Source: Chlamydomonas sphaeroides (Eukaryota; Chlorophyta; Chlorophyceae; Chlamydomonadales; Chlamydomonadaceae). Taken from it: a stretch of DNA of 53,391 bases. The stretch lies in the NCBI GenBank assembly GCA_001662425.1, contig BDDC01000041.1, forward strand, positions 95,484 to 148,874. Reading direction: 5' to 3'. Shown one piece after another: positions 11,301 through 22,706 of the stretch. How positions within the stretch are numbered: the stretch's first letter is position 1; each line of letters begins with the position of its first letter. A model generated the notes under the pieces. That model searched no databases, was not told the origin of the DNA, and was given only the letters and a program-made list of their open reading frames with translations. Made by a program: the position numbers and the translations under genes.

Positions 11301-14300
11301 CGAGCCGCCGCCACCTGCCGAGCTGCCGCCGCCGCCGCTGCGGGCCCCGCGGGGCCGCCGCCGCCACCGGCCGAAGCGCTAGCGGCACCACCAGCGGCCG
11401 CTGGAGCCTTGTCGGCGGCGCCGCCGGCGGCAGCTGGGCTCAGCCCGAGCACGGTGTCGTACATGTACCGCTCGACGGCGCGGTGGCTGATCCGTACTTC
11501 GTACCGCCCCAGCTCCGGCGCGAACTGGTCCAGCACCTTCACGGGCGAGGAGGGCCGCACGTACGGGCAAGGCAGGCGTCAGGAAGCGCCAGGGCCCCCA
11601 GCAGGCACCTGGGCCCCAGGGCAGCAAAGCAGAGCACCTAGCTAAGCGAGCAGCCCCCTGACCGGTAGCCCCTGCGGCTGGGCACCTGCGTGACCGCCTT
11701 GATGGCCTCGGCCTCTGCCAGCAGGCGCCCTCGGTCCGTGTGCGACCCAGCGCCCGGGTGGAGCAGGTCCAGGTCAGCCTTGGGGGCAGGCGGCGCAGCA
11801 GGGCCGTCGGGTTGTGCGGAGGTGGTGCGAGGGCGAGGGACAAGACAGTCAGTCACAACTGCCCCTGACCGTGGCAGCTGCGTGTTCGGGTGTGGCGGCC
11901 GCGGTCGTGTCCCCGCAGAGGACTGGCCCCGGGCCCCGCACCTGGCAGAAGGAGGAGGGCAGGCTCCTGGCCCTGCCCGAGCGCACGACGTAGCTGATGT
12001 CGTAGCGCCGCAGCGACTCGAGCGCGGCTGGGAGGAGGGACGGGCGGGGCGCGGGAAGGAGGTGGAGGCATGGGAGGAAGAGGGCAGCGGGAGTCCGACA
12101 GCGCTGGCGGGTTCTTTGCCTGCCTGCCTGCGCCTCCCCAGAGCCGCTAGCCGCCTTGCGTCTTCGCAGCGCCCTCCGGCGGCGCACCTCCCGACGGCGC
12201 CAGGGCCGCCTGCTGCGCCAGCCACACCGCAAAGGGGTAGCGCATCTCGTGGCGCAGCGCCAGCAGCGAGCCGTGCGGCGACAGCAGCCGCACGGCGTCG
12301 GGCGCCAGGCCCGGGTGCGCGTAGCCGATCTGGACGGAGCAGGGACGAGGGGTGTGGGAGGAGGGCGCGTGTGGGCAAAGTAAGCCGGCAAGGGGCCTGC
12401 CTCACAGGCATACCTACTTGCTAGGCCCGGGCCCTCGCCTCACCTGGCTGCTGTAGAAGCTGCGTGCGCCGTGGCACTCGAACACCGCCCGCACCGCGCG
12501 CACCACATCCTCGCGGACCTGCGTTGGTTTGGGTGTTGGCGAGGCGACCACTTTCGTCCGCCAGCCAGCCACCGCCAGCTCCCGCCCCTCCACCCCGCCC
12601 CGCCCCACCTGCGCGTGCTGCACCCGGGGCGCCCCCGGCAGCTCCAGACTGTCCATGGCAAACACACCGCCTGGAGGGGCGGCGGGCAGCGGCAGGGGCG
12701 AGCTGTAGCCGCCTGGAGGGGGGAGATGGCGCGGGAGGATGAGTTGGGGCAGGCATGGCGCATGGGGACTTGGGGAAGCGCAAGTCGGGCGGCGCACCGC
12801 TGGGCACGCAGCATTGGGTGAATGCATTCAGTCACTTGGGGCTGACAGGGCTTGCTGGTATGTTCTGCACACGACGCAAGTCCCCAGAAGGCCGCACCTG
12901 CGGCCGCGCCGCCGGAACCCGGGCCGTTGGGTCCCAGGCCGCCGCCGCCGCCGGCTGCTACGGCCCCCAGCCCTGCTGCCGCGGCCGCCGCCTGGCGCTC
13001 GGTGAGGCTGAAGAGGGCGGCGACCACCCGCTCGGTGGCGTCGGTGGAGGAGGGCAGGTAGCGGAGCAGGTCCTGAAGGGGGTTCGGGCGTGAAGGGGCC
13101 GTGAGTGGGCTCGTTGATTGCATGCTTGCAGCGCCTTTCCCCGACACCCGGCACAAGACCACCCGGCATAAGACCACCCGGCACCACGACGCCCCTCCCC
13201 CGCCTACCTTGAGCTGCTCGTCCTCCACGCGGGGCGGCAGCAGGTCGGAGGCCAGCACCTCGCGGGCCGAGGGCCGGTCGCCCGGGTTGGGTGACATGAG
13301 CCACCTGGGGCCGGGGGTGGAGTGGCGGAAGGGGTTGAGGAGGGGGGGAGCTAGAGCGGCTGCCCTCCCTCCTGTCGTCCCGTGTCCCCTCTTCATCCTT
13401 CTGCCCAGGGCCCTCACCGGACCAGCCGTGCGACGTTGGGGTGGCGCCGCTCCCAGGCTTCGGGCAGCAAGCCGCGGTCGCGGAGGTCGTGGAGCAGCAG
13501 GTGGCTGGGCGGATGAGGGATGCACAGAGGGTGGGGTTGATCGCGTGAAATGATGGCGATGAGAACGTTGTTGCGGCCGCGACCGCGCATTTCGGCTCCC
13601 CTCGAGCCGCGTTCCGGGCCCCAGCCCTCCCCTGCCGGCCTCACCGCTCCATGCCGGTTGCAAAAGGGTGCCACATCTCAAACACCACCACCCCCAGGCT
13701 CCACAGGTCCACCTTCTCGTCGTACCGGGACCGGCCCTGGGGGAAGGGGGGTGACAGCAGCCGACAGCTCCTTGCGATACGCACAGAACAGTGCGAACGC
13801 GGAGTACGCCTGGCGCCCAGGCGGGTCAGTCAGTTTCCCCCTGCCTCACGGCCACTAGGCACATAACCTCACTGTCTTCATCTTCGGCAACATGTCTGCT
13901 GTGAATTGCATAAGATACAATAGTTTGACAGTCTCACAGTCTTCATCTCGGGCGACATGTAGAAGTAGGAGCCGCACGCGCCGGTGCTCTCGCTGGGGGC
14001 GCCCGTGCCGTCGCCCGGCCCTCCGCCGGCTCGCCAGCTGTGGCTGGCGGAGGGCGGAGGGCCCAGCCCGCCCACACCGCCCATGCCGGGGGCTGCTCAC
14101 AGCGCAAGAATTGGGGCGGCCGGGGGCAGGTACCGGTTAGCGCCTGCCGTGGCCGTGCTGGCAGAGGCCCCCGCCCACCCCGCACCGCCCAGCGCTGGGC
14201 TGAGCGCTGGGCAGGTTTGAGCGGGCGTTGTGGGCGCAGAGGCAGCAGCGCCAGCAGCGGCCATGGACAGGCCGAAGCGCCCGTGCCATGGCGCACGTGC

Positions 14301-14743
14301 GTGCGTGCACCCGACACCCCTCCCCTCCTCTGGCACCCCGTCACCCCAGCTGACGCCACACCCCATCAAAAGCACACCGCCGCCCTCCTCACCCGGCATG
14401 GGCAGTCCGCTGGCTGCGGCCGCCGCCATGGCCGCCTCGTCCGTCACCTTGGCCTGCGGGCAGGGAGGCGGGGGTCGTTGGCCAGCGGAATCAGCAGCCC
14501 AGCCCAGCCCAGCCCAGCAGAGGAACAACAGGCCCAGCATGGGAACAACAGTCCAGCTCATGCGCACGCTGTGGACTTGGACCGTACCCGACAGTTCCCT
14601 GCTGGCGCCAAACCCGAACCTCAGCCCGCCAGCGCCACCTCCCCGCTAACCACGCTTCCCTCTTGGGGCGCGGCCCTGCCCCTCCCTCGCCAGCAGCTCA
14701 CCAGCCCGAAGTCTCCCAGCTTGAGCTCGCCGTTGGAGCCGAA

Positions 14744-14787
<44 letters not shown>

Positions 14788-17700
14788 TGTGGATGTAGGC
14801 CAGGCCTGGGGCAGGGGATGTATCGAGAGAGCAACGGACTAGCTCGGGGGAGGGGCGGCGGTGGGATGTGGCGCCCTGCCTATGTGTCTCACAGCAGGCG
14901 CCCATGTCTTACAGCAGGCGCCCATGCCTCACAGCAGGCGCCCCGAGGCCAGGCGCGCCGATTGCGGGCCGCGCTCCTTCCGCCCCTTCCTCCAGTCTCT
15001 TCCACCTCCCGCCCTCGCCCCCGGCCGCACGCACCCGAGAGAATGCCCCGCAGCACCTGCCACGCCTCCTCCTCGGGCAACGACCCCTGGCCCAGCGCGC
15101 CCGCCAGCGTGCGGGGGCAGAACTCCATCTGTGGCGGGGATCGCAGGGGCCTTTAAACCCACGGTCCACGAGGGCCGGCTAGGCATGCGGCTGGCCCATG
15201 GCGCGCTGCGTACCACCCTCGCGCCGTGTGCCCCCCTCCACCCCCTCCACCCCCGCGCCCCCTTCCGCCCACCTGTATGTACAGCTGCGTGGCAGTCTGC
15301 GGCCCCGCGCCGCCCCCGCTGCTGCCCCGGCTGGCGGCCGTGCGCCGGCGCGCCGCCGCCTGCAGCATGACGGTACGGTGCGGTACGGCACCCAGACACG
15401 GCGTCAGCAGCAGCACGGCGCACCAAGCGTGGGTCGGGGGTCCGGCACGCGCGCGGTCCGGCCTGCCGAGTGCTGGCGCGTCAGGCCCATGGGGCGCTCG
15501 CGGCGCATGCCGGCCGCGAGGGCGTCAGCAGCAGGCCCGGTGCACCCCACGTGCAACACAGGTCGGCGGTGGAGCACGCATGACGTGGCCTGCCAGGTGC
15601 ATGCTGCTCATGCTGCTCATGCTGCTCATGCTGCTGGCCGGCAGGGCCGCGCGTGCCCCGCGCCAAGCTGCACCCAGGCAGCATGCCGCCGCCTCAGCCG
15701 TGGCCCTGGGCCCTGGCCCCCCCGGGGGCCTCACCCGTCCTGCCGTGGTGGCTGTGGTGGCGGTGGTGGCGGTGGTCGTGGTGTCCGTGGCGGTGGTCGT
15801 GGTGGCGCCGGACCCGCTGTCGAGGTCCGCGGGCCCGGCGTCCGCCAGCGCCTGGGCAAGGTGGGGAGGCCAACAATACGTTGATTCAAAGGCGTGCGCC
15901 TCTGTGCTCCGGTGCGGTGGGAGCAAGTGCATACGGTCCCAGCGGGAGCGGCTCTACGCGACATCGGGCGCCCCGGGGGGGGGGGGCGCGAGCTGTCGCG
16001 AACCGCAGCACGCCGGGCGCACAACCACCGCCGCGGTGGCTGGCAGCGCCCTCAAGCCCGCCCTGCTCTGCTCTGCGCCACCCGCCCCCGTGCGCCGCCC
16101 AACTCCAAGCTGGCCCCCTGGCCCCCCTCCCTCCGCCGCACCTTGAAGCGGTTGCCCACCCGGTTCGCCGGCCGCAGCGGCGGCCCGCCCTCCGACGACG
16201 ACTCGCCCCAGTCCCCTCCGTCCAGGCTCTCGGGCCCCACGTGCGTGGCGCCGGACCCAGTGCGGGTGGCGGTGGTGTCCTGCGCAACACGGGCGGGGAG
16301 GGGAACACACATGGACTCCCACGGCAGATAGACAAAGACCATGATGATAACGAGCCCTGCCGCTGGAACCTGGCAAGCAGCTGCGCACGGCAAGGCTGCA
16401 TCACGCAGCATCACCACAGCACACGTCCGCGACGTGCGCCCCCCCCGCCCTCCAGCGCCCGGACCCCGCACCTGCGAATGCGACACGCCGCTGCCGCCGT
16501 CGCCGCCCCGCTGCAGCGCCGTCGCCGCCGCCGCCATGCCCCCTGCGTGTGCGCTGGGGCTGCTGCCCAGCTGCGACTCGGCGGCGTCCTCGCGCACCGG
16601 GGCCAGGCCGCGGTGGGGGCCGTGGAAGGAGCCGTGGTGGGGGCCGTGGTGGGGGCCGTGGTGGGGGCCGTGGCCGCGGCCGCCTGCGCCCTGGTGCGGC
16701 GGCGGGTGGTGATGTGGCCCGCCGTTGGGGGCGTGGGAGGAGCCGCTGGGCGTGGCTGGGGGCGGAAGCGGGGTGCAAGGGGGGAGAAAGGGAGGGCGAG
16801 GCACAGGGGTCAAGGACGACTGGAACGGCCGACGAGGAGGCGATAACGTGGGGTCCAGGGGAAGAAGAGGTGGCGAGGCGCAGTTGGCGGGTATGCAAAG
16901 CGGCCAAGAATGCAGGTTACGTTGTAGGCCGGATGCGGGACGGCGAGCATGCGCGCCGGCCGGCGGCCCCACGCACGGCGGCACGTACCCGTGAAGGGCG
17001 TGGAGGGGGTGGGGCTCTCGCCCTCGTCCTCGTCGTCGCCGTCCTCCCACTCGCCCTCCTCGTCGTCGCTGCCGCCCGGCTCGATGCCGCTGGCGCCCAC
17101 TGGCAGCGTCTCCCACCAAGCCTGGCGACCGGCAGGGGCCGCGGGCCAGCAGGGGAGGCTCAGCCCTCAGGGGAGGCTCGGCGGCCAGCTGTGTCGTGCG
17201 GCTCTAGCCCCGGCACCCAAGCGCAGGCACCACAGTCGCCGAGCCTCCCCGCAGATTGAAGCCCCCCCATATGCAAGCAGCACCCCACAAAGGGATGCTG
17301 CGCGCGAACCCTCCCCCAGGCTCCAAAAGCATAACCCCTGCCCACTGGGGCCTCAGGACTCGCCGGCCCAGCCCCCAGCTCCTGGGCTCCGCCCACTCCA
17401 CCAACCTGGGGCCGCTGGCTGGGCCTACATCGCCACCGGGGTTGCTGGCTCCCGGAACCCACGCGCCTGTCGAGGCCCGCACCTCTGCCCCCGCAACGGC
17501 TCCCTCCCTCCCCCGGCCCTCACCTGGAAGTAGCGCACCACGTTGGGGTGCTGCAGCCGCGCCAGGGCGCCCACCTCGCGCTGGATGCGGTCGCTGGGGC
17601 GCTGGCTGGGGCCCAGGTCGAAGCGGATCTTCTTGACCGCATAGTAGCCCTTGTCCAGCCTGTGAAGAGGTGGGGATGGCGAGCGGAAGCACGAGAGTGG

Positions 17701-20700
17701 GGGACGATATGGGCGAGAGGATGCGTTGCCGTGTGCCGGAAGCAGGAGAGTGGGGGACTTAAGACGGCATTGCAGGGGTGGTGTGCAGGGGAAGGCAGAT
17801 CAAAGAGATACGCGTGCACTGCTGGGCGACGTCAGTTCAGACACGTCCGCAGATCAGGTTACAGGCACAGCGGTATCGTGCGCCAGGGGCCGCTGCTCGG
17901 CCTCTCCCCCTCACTTGTTGTACGCCTTGACCACCACCCCGAAGCCGCCCTTGCCCAGCACGCCCAGCTCGTTGAAGTCGTTCAGGTAGCGGCTGCCAGC
18001 CACCAGGGCAGCGGCGCTCACCACGCCGGGGCCAGGGCCGGGGCCGGGGCCGCCGGCGCCACCGCCAGAGGCGCGCGTGCCCCCGCCAGCGCCAGCGTGC
18101 GCTGGCGGTGGCGCGTGGCGGACTCCGGCAGCGGCGGCGGCGGCGGCCGGGGGCGTGTGGCCGGCGCCGGGCTGCGGCGGGGCGGGAGCACAGAGGGAGG
18201 GCGGATGCAGGCGGCTGCGGCAGGGGACGAGCCCCGAGGGTGGTTGGACGTGGGCAGCTGGTCTGGGTGCAGTTGCTGCAGGGAACGACGTGCTAGGGCA
18301 GTATGCCGGGATCAGGGGCAGAGCCCATGTGTGCTGTAGCTGCCTGTGTGGCCTCACCTGCCGCTGCCAGGCGTGTTGGCCAGGGCCGGCCAGCGGCGCC
18401 GCGAGACGACGGCCACCGGCTGCCTGGCCCTGGGCCCTCGCCGGCCGCCGCCGCCCTCGCCGCTGCTCCTCCTCCTCCTCGTCCTCGTCGTCGTCGCTGC
18501 TGCCGCTGTCGCTAGCGCTGCCGCCGCTGGCGCTGCCGCCGCTGCTGCCGCTGCCGCTGGCGCCGCCGGCGCGCGCCCACAGCCGGCCCGCCTGCGCGCC
18601 GCCGAGGCCTCGCCGTGCGGCGCCTACCCGCACCGCTCCCCTGTGGCCGCTGGCGCTGCTGCCCGCGCTATAGCTGCTGCTGTCATCGCTGCCGCCCGAG
18701 CTGCTCGCGCTTTCGCTGCCGCTGCTGCCGCTCTCACCGCCGCTGCTGCGGGCGCGCCGCCGGCCGCCGTTGGCCCCGACCACGGCCGCGGCGGCGGCAG
18801 CGGCCGCCGACGCCGCGGCGCGGCGCGCCGCCGCCTCGGCCAGCAGCGGCTTGCCGCCGGGGCCGGCGCCGCCGCCACTGCGCTTCCGGGCCAGCGGCGG
18901 CGCGGTGCCTCCCGTCGGGCCGGTGCTGGTGCTGGGGCTGCTGGCGGTGGTGCCGGTGGCGGCGGAGCTGCCGCTGCTGGCGGAGGCGAGCAGCGCGCGC
19001 ACCGCCCTGCGGGAGGGCGCAGCAGGCAGGGCACGACCCGTGGACGAGGGCCCGGGCCCCGGGAACACCGGCTGTGGCGGCATTGGCTGCACGTACGGCA
19101 CGGCGGACAGCATGCCATGCGAACAAGGCATGCAGCGTTTGCAACACGCCTCTTGGGATGGCGGTGTGCGCGCATCACGCCAACCCTATCGACCCCACCT
19201 GGAGGCCGTCGGCAGCAGCCCCCTGGCGCCCTGCGATGGACGCGAGGCCTCGGGCCCACCGGCCCCCTGGCCGCCGTCCTCCTCCTCCCCGCTGCTGCTG
19301 CTGCCGCTGGCGCCGCTGCTCTCGTCGGCGCTGCTGCTTGACGCCGAAGCGCCGTCGGCCAGCTGGGCCCCGGCCCCGACGGCGCCGGCGGGGCTTGCTG
19401 GCGACAGCGTCGCCTCCGACGGCCGCTGCCCCAGCGGCGATAGCGGTGCACGGAGCGGCGACGGCGGCCGCCCCTCACCCCGCCCCAGCCCCTCATCGCC
19501 GCCGCCGCTGCCGCTGCTCGTTTGGCCGCTGCCGCCTTCTTCCGCAGCCTGCACGCGCAGCGGCGACGGCTGCTGCGGTGGCGGCGGCGGCGGCGGGGTC
19601 GCCGCCGGCGCCCCAAACAGATCCGGTCCGTCATCCATATAGTCGTACAAACCGTTGTCATCGTACATCCATAGGCCGCCGGCGCCCACGCCGCCGCCGA
19701 AGGAGGGCAGGTCGTCTGTGAAGGAGAGGGACGAGACCTCACTGGGGGCGGCCATGGTGCCCTGGTGCGAGCCAAGGAAGGACCCCGGCCGCTCCGCCAG
19801 TGGATGGTCGCCGCCGCCGCCGCCACCCAGGCCTAAGCCCAAGCCAAGGGCTGAGGGGCCAAGCTCGTCCGGGCGACGCTGCAACAGCGACTGCGGTATG
19901 GTGGGGAGAGAGGATGCAGGGCGGTTGCGGAATGATGACTTAGTCGAGAGGGTTCAGAGCTCACAAGGCGATGTGGCTCCAACAGCACAGCCGAACCAGA
20001 GCCCTAGCGCCCAGCCCCGGCCCACCATGTCGCCGCCAGCCGGACCGCCGCCTCGGTCCCCGCGCCGTTGCCGAGCTCGCTCGTCCGCCACTGCCGCCTG
20101 CCGTTCGCGCTGAGCGGCGGAGGCCTCCGCCTCGGCGGCGGCGCGCTCCCTGGCGGCCTCTGCCACTGCCGCGGCGGCCGCTTGCGCCGCCAGCGCATCG
20201 TCCGTCGATCGCAGCACTTCCTGACAGCGGTCCACCAAGTTGAACACGCAGATCTATGGGAGGGCAGACAACACCTCGTGAGACAATCTTGCGCGCCGCG
20301 ACTCATGACCACACAAGGCCACAGACTCGAGTGCCCAGTCAGCGATGCATACCGGCGGGGACACAGGCATGAATATACCACATGAGAGCCACTCGACCTG
20401 ACCCACATGACTCAGGTGACCCGCGCATCCGGGGCAGCTGGGGCGATCAGTGAGCGGCAACCTCAGCTGATGCCAGGCCGTTGCGAGACCCCACGGGGTC
20501 CTACCAGGGTCGCATCACAGGCCCCATAGCATCCCAAGGAACCAGGCCTTGGAGACCCTCGTTTCGGCCCAACCAGGGCCCTCGGGCCATCCATCCGCTG
20601 GCGGCCCTGTGCGTGCGCCCCAGCGAGAGGCGCCCCTCTGACGGCCCCACCTCGCCCAGCTCCGCGTGCTGCTCCGCCAGCCCCTCCAGCGACTCGAGCA

Positions 20701-21575
20701 GCTGGCCGCACGCGAGGTCCGTCAGGCCCTGCGGCTGCTTGAGCTTTACGGACAGCGGCTGGCTGGGGTAGGTGACCGGGTACCTGCGGGCCGTCGGCGT
20801 GGGCATGTGCTGTGTTGGGCACAGCGGTGGCGGCCGGGCGCAGGCGGCTGTCCCAGATGCAGGGGCGCCTCTCAAGCTCCCCTGCCGCACCGTGCGGAGA
20901 GCTCCACAGAGCAGTGGCAGTCGCCCTCCAGGTAGGGCAGCACCAGCAGGTCAAAGCCCGCGCCGTCGTGGTGCACATCCTGCGGCCGGGCCGGGCGGGC
21001 GGAGCAGCAGGGCAAGGCGGGGCTCCGTTCGAGGGGTCGCGACGATGTGCAGCGTAATGTCGCTCTTGCTATAGGGCTGGTGGAGGCTGCTCCTGGCAGC
21101 GCGCCATAGATGCGGTCGTTGCGGTGGGTGGGCATGCTGTCAGGGGCCGCCTAGGCAAGGCGCGTTCAGGCAGGTTCCGGGAGGTCCTAAATGGCTGCGC
21201 CTGGGAATGCAGGGGTCAGAATTGTGCGGGGGAAGGGGATGCTAGCGCTGCAGGCTAGGGCGTAGCTGTGAGCGCGCGTGGGGGTGCAGCTGGCACGCGC
21301 TGAGCAGCAGCTGTGCAGGGATGGGGCAAACCCTGCGGCACAGCCACATGTCAAGCAATACGCCAGCGCACCAGATCATCGCCATAGATAGCGGCCAGCG
21401 CCAGCAGCTCCTCCTCTGCCGCCTGTGCCGAGATGGGCAAGGATGCGTCCGGCAGAGTCAGCGACAGCTGCGCGGTGTCGGTATGCCACTCGTTGTTGCA
21501 ACCCACCGGATTCTCAAACGTATGCTTGGTCGCGGGCTTCGCGCCCAGCTTCTTTGCTTTCCTCTTTGCGGGCAT
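8399..21575 (-). CDS. GCN2: eIF2-alpha kinase GCN2 (RWD, kinase, HisRS-like)
   Basis: GCN2 senses uncharged tRNA and phosphorylates eIF2-alpha during amino-acid starvation. The start ATG at 21575 opens MPAKRKAKK. The RWD domain spans the exons 21372-21575, 20891-20979 and 20651-20783 (EEELLALAAIYGDD), followed by a coiled Ala/Glu/Arg exon (20026-20253). A long Ser/acidic linker fills about 18360-19890; one junction near 19100-19200 is unresolved. The kinase covers about 18170-13200: glycine loop GKGGFG, catalytic Lys in AVKKI, a large His/acidic insert after NVVRYFQ (typical of eIF2 kinases), HRDLKPAN near 14770, DFG near 14710, YMSPE near 13950, and YDEKVDLWSLG near 13720. It closes with LLPPRVEDEQL. 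The HisRS-like part covers about 12730-8800 and includes GGRYDALL and an anticodon-binding-like end. No pseudokinase domain was seen. The 3' exon ends in a Gly-rich tail. Confidence 0.93.
9832..9852 (-). other. Natural hexahistidine in the GCN2 HisRS-like domain
   Basis: The exon reads NNIGHHHHHHAA and then splices, in phase 1, to PGMVAVGGRYD. The His run lies after a poly-Gly stretch, inside an insertion of the HisRS-like domain. It is flanked by coherent coding sequence, so it is not a vector tag. Confidence 0.8.
13868..13960 (-). repeat. Duplicated 5' splice-site segment in GCN2
   Basis: Two 28-nt copies (13933-13960 and 13868-13895, 24 of 28 identical, offset 65) each read ACATGT...ATGAAGAC(T/A)GTGAG on the minus strand. 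The upstream copy is the exon end encoding YMSPEMKT plus its donor. The downstream copy lies in the intron and is preceded by an AG acceptor-like AATTCACAG. Confidence 0.75.
14887..14946. repeat. 20-bp tandem repeat, three copies (GCN2 intron)
   Basis: Three copies of TCTCACAGCAGGCGCCCATG-like units lie in the intron between the exon encoding LPEEEAWQVLRGILSG and the exon encoding HRDLKPAN. Confidence 0.85.
15600..15637. repeat. 9-bp tandem repeat (CTCATGCTG)4
   Basis: Four units lie within the region of the GCN2 kinase insert. They probably fall in an intron; the exon borders here are not certain. Confidence 0.8.
16632..16670. repeat. 12-bp coding repeat giving GPHH units in GCN2
   Basis: Three CCGTGGTGGGGG units read on the minus strand as repeated Gly-Pro-His-His in the kinase insert, next to another His/Pro-rich stretch (PHHHPPPHQ). 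Confidence 0.75.
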
Positions 21576-22706
21576 CGCGCCCAGCCCCAAGCGCTAGCTA
21601 CAACATGTCGGGCGTCGTGATGTTCCGTGGCACGTTGTTAGGGAAAGGTTGCGCAGACTCAGTTCCGTGGGCGTTGACACGCTGTACGACATACACAGGC
21701 CACGCGCGACTTTATGCTGGGCTTTGGCGTTCGATGGCGGCAAGGGGTTAAGCTTTTAAAGCTGCGTCAACTCGAGCGGCTTTCCTGGCAAGCATGTGGC
21801 GTATGGGCGGCCAACAAGCTCGCGGCCCGCGCAACATCCCACGCGATGTGTTGGGCAATCCGCGGCAGCTTTCCGGTAAAGCGGCAAGCGTCAGGCTTCA
21901 GAGCGGCCTACGCTCTGGGACATAGAAGGCCCCCTGAAAGCCTTCACGCCGAACACCGCCCCCTTTTTCCTGGCGGTGTGCCGCCTCCCCTGCTCAGCTG
22001 GGAGCTGCCAACCTCAAGGCCCTGACATGCCCTGGTCTGCGTGAGCCCCAGCTTACAGGAGGCGCACCCGTGCACGCTTTCCGGGCGCTCCTCCAGCCTT
22101 CCTCTGCGCCTTTTCTTAAATTGTGGCTGCATGACGGCAGGGGTGGCCTGCTTGACGGGGTCTGGCTGCAGGAGCTAGCTCAAGAGGCTCCGTGCATGTA
22201 TGACCTGGTTTCTGGGCGAGCCAGAGGCGAGATGGGTCGCTGGCTCGGGGCCACGGTGCGCTGCCATGGTCCGGCTGGCCGCGGCAGGCGCGCAGGCCCA
22301 CAAGCGCGGGCAGGGCTTGCCAACTCTCTCGGTCGTTTTCCGGTGGCGTAGACAGCAGGCTTCTGGGCCCACGTCTGGGGCTAGGCAAGGATTCACGCAA
22401 GGATGCGGCGGAGGAAGGAGGCATGCGGGTCCCCCGCGGGGCGGGCGATTAGCGTGTGGGTAAGCAATTCGGCCATCGCATGCGACGTGCTGGACCTGAT
22501 GCCACACACAGTCCTTGGCTGCAACCGGCAGACGAAATTTAGCTGCGCGAACGCGCCGAATGTCACCGCCTAGAACGGGTAGTTCCGTCGCAGTCTCGGC
22601 GCCAAACTTCATCCTCTTGCGTCGCTGCACAGCGCAATGGAGGTGCGCATGATCTCATTTAGTTCATTGAAAAGCTGATGAGCGCTCCGGCTGCGGTGCA
22701 ACTGCT
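21576..22706. other. Divergent promoter region, GCN2 / ankyrin-type gene
   Basis: About 1.1 kb separates the two start codons. It is visibly less GC-rich than the flanking exons and must hold both 5' UTRs and promoters. I see no convincing TATA box and no supported gene. A minus-strand frame of about 150 codons (22175-22630) has no recognisable features. Confidence 0.6.

Noticed and set aside
22175..22630. Minus-strand open frame of about 150 codons starting MQRRKRMKFG
   Set aside because: It looks less repetitive than most shadow frames, but it has no recognisable family, and it sits in the divergent promoter region between two well-supported starts.
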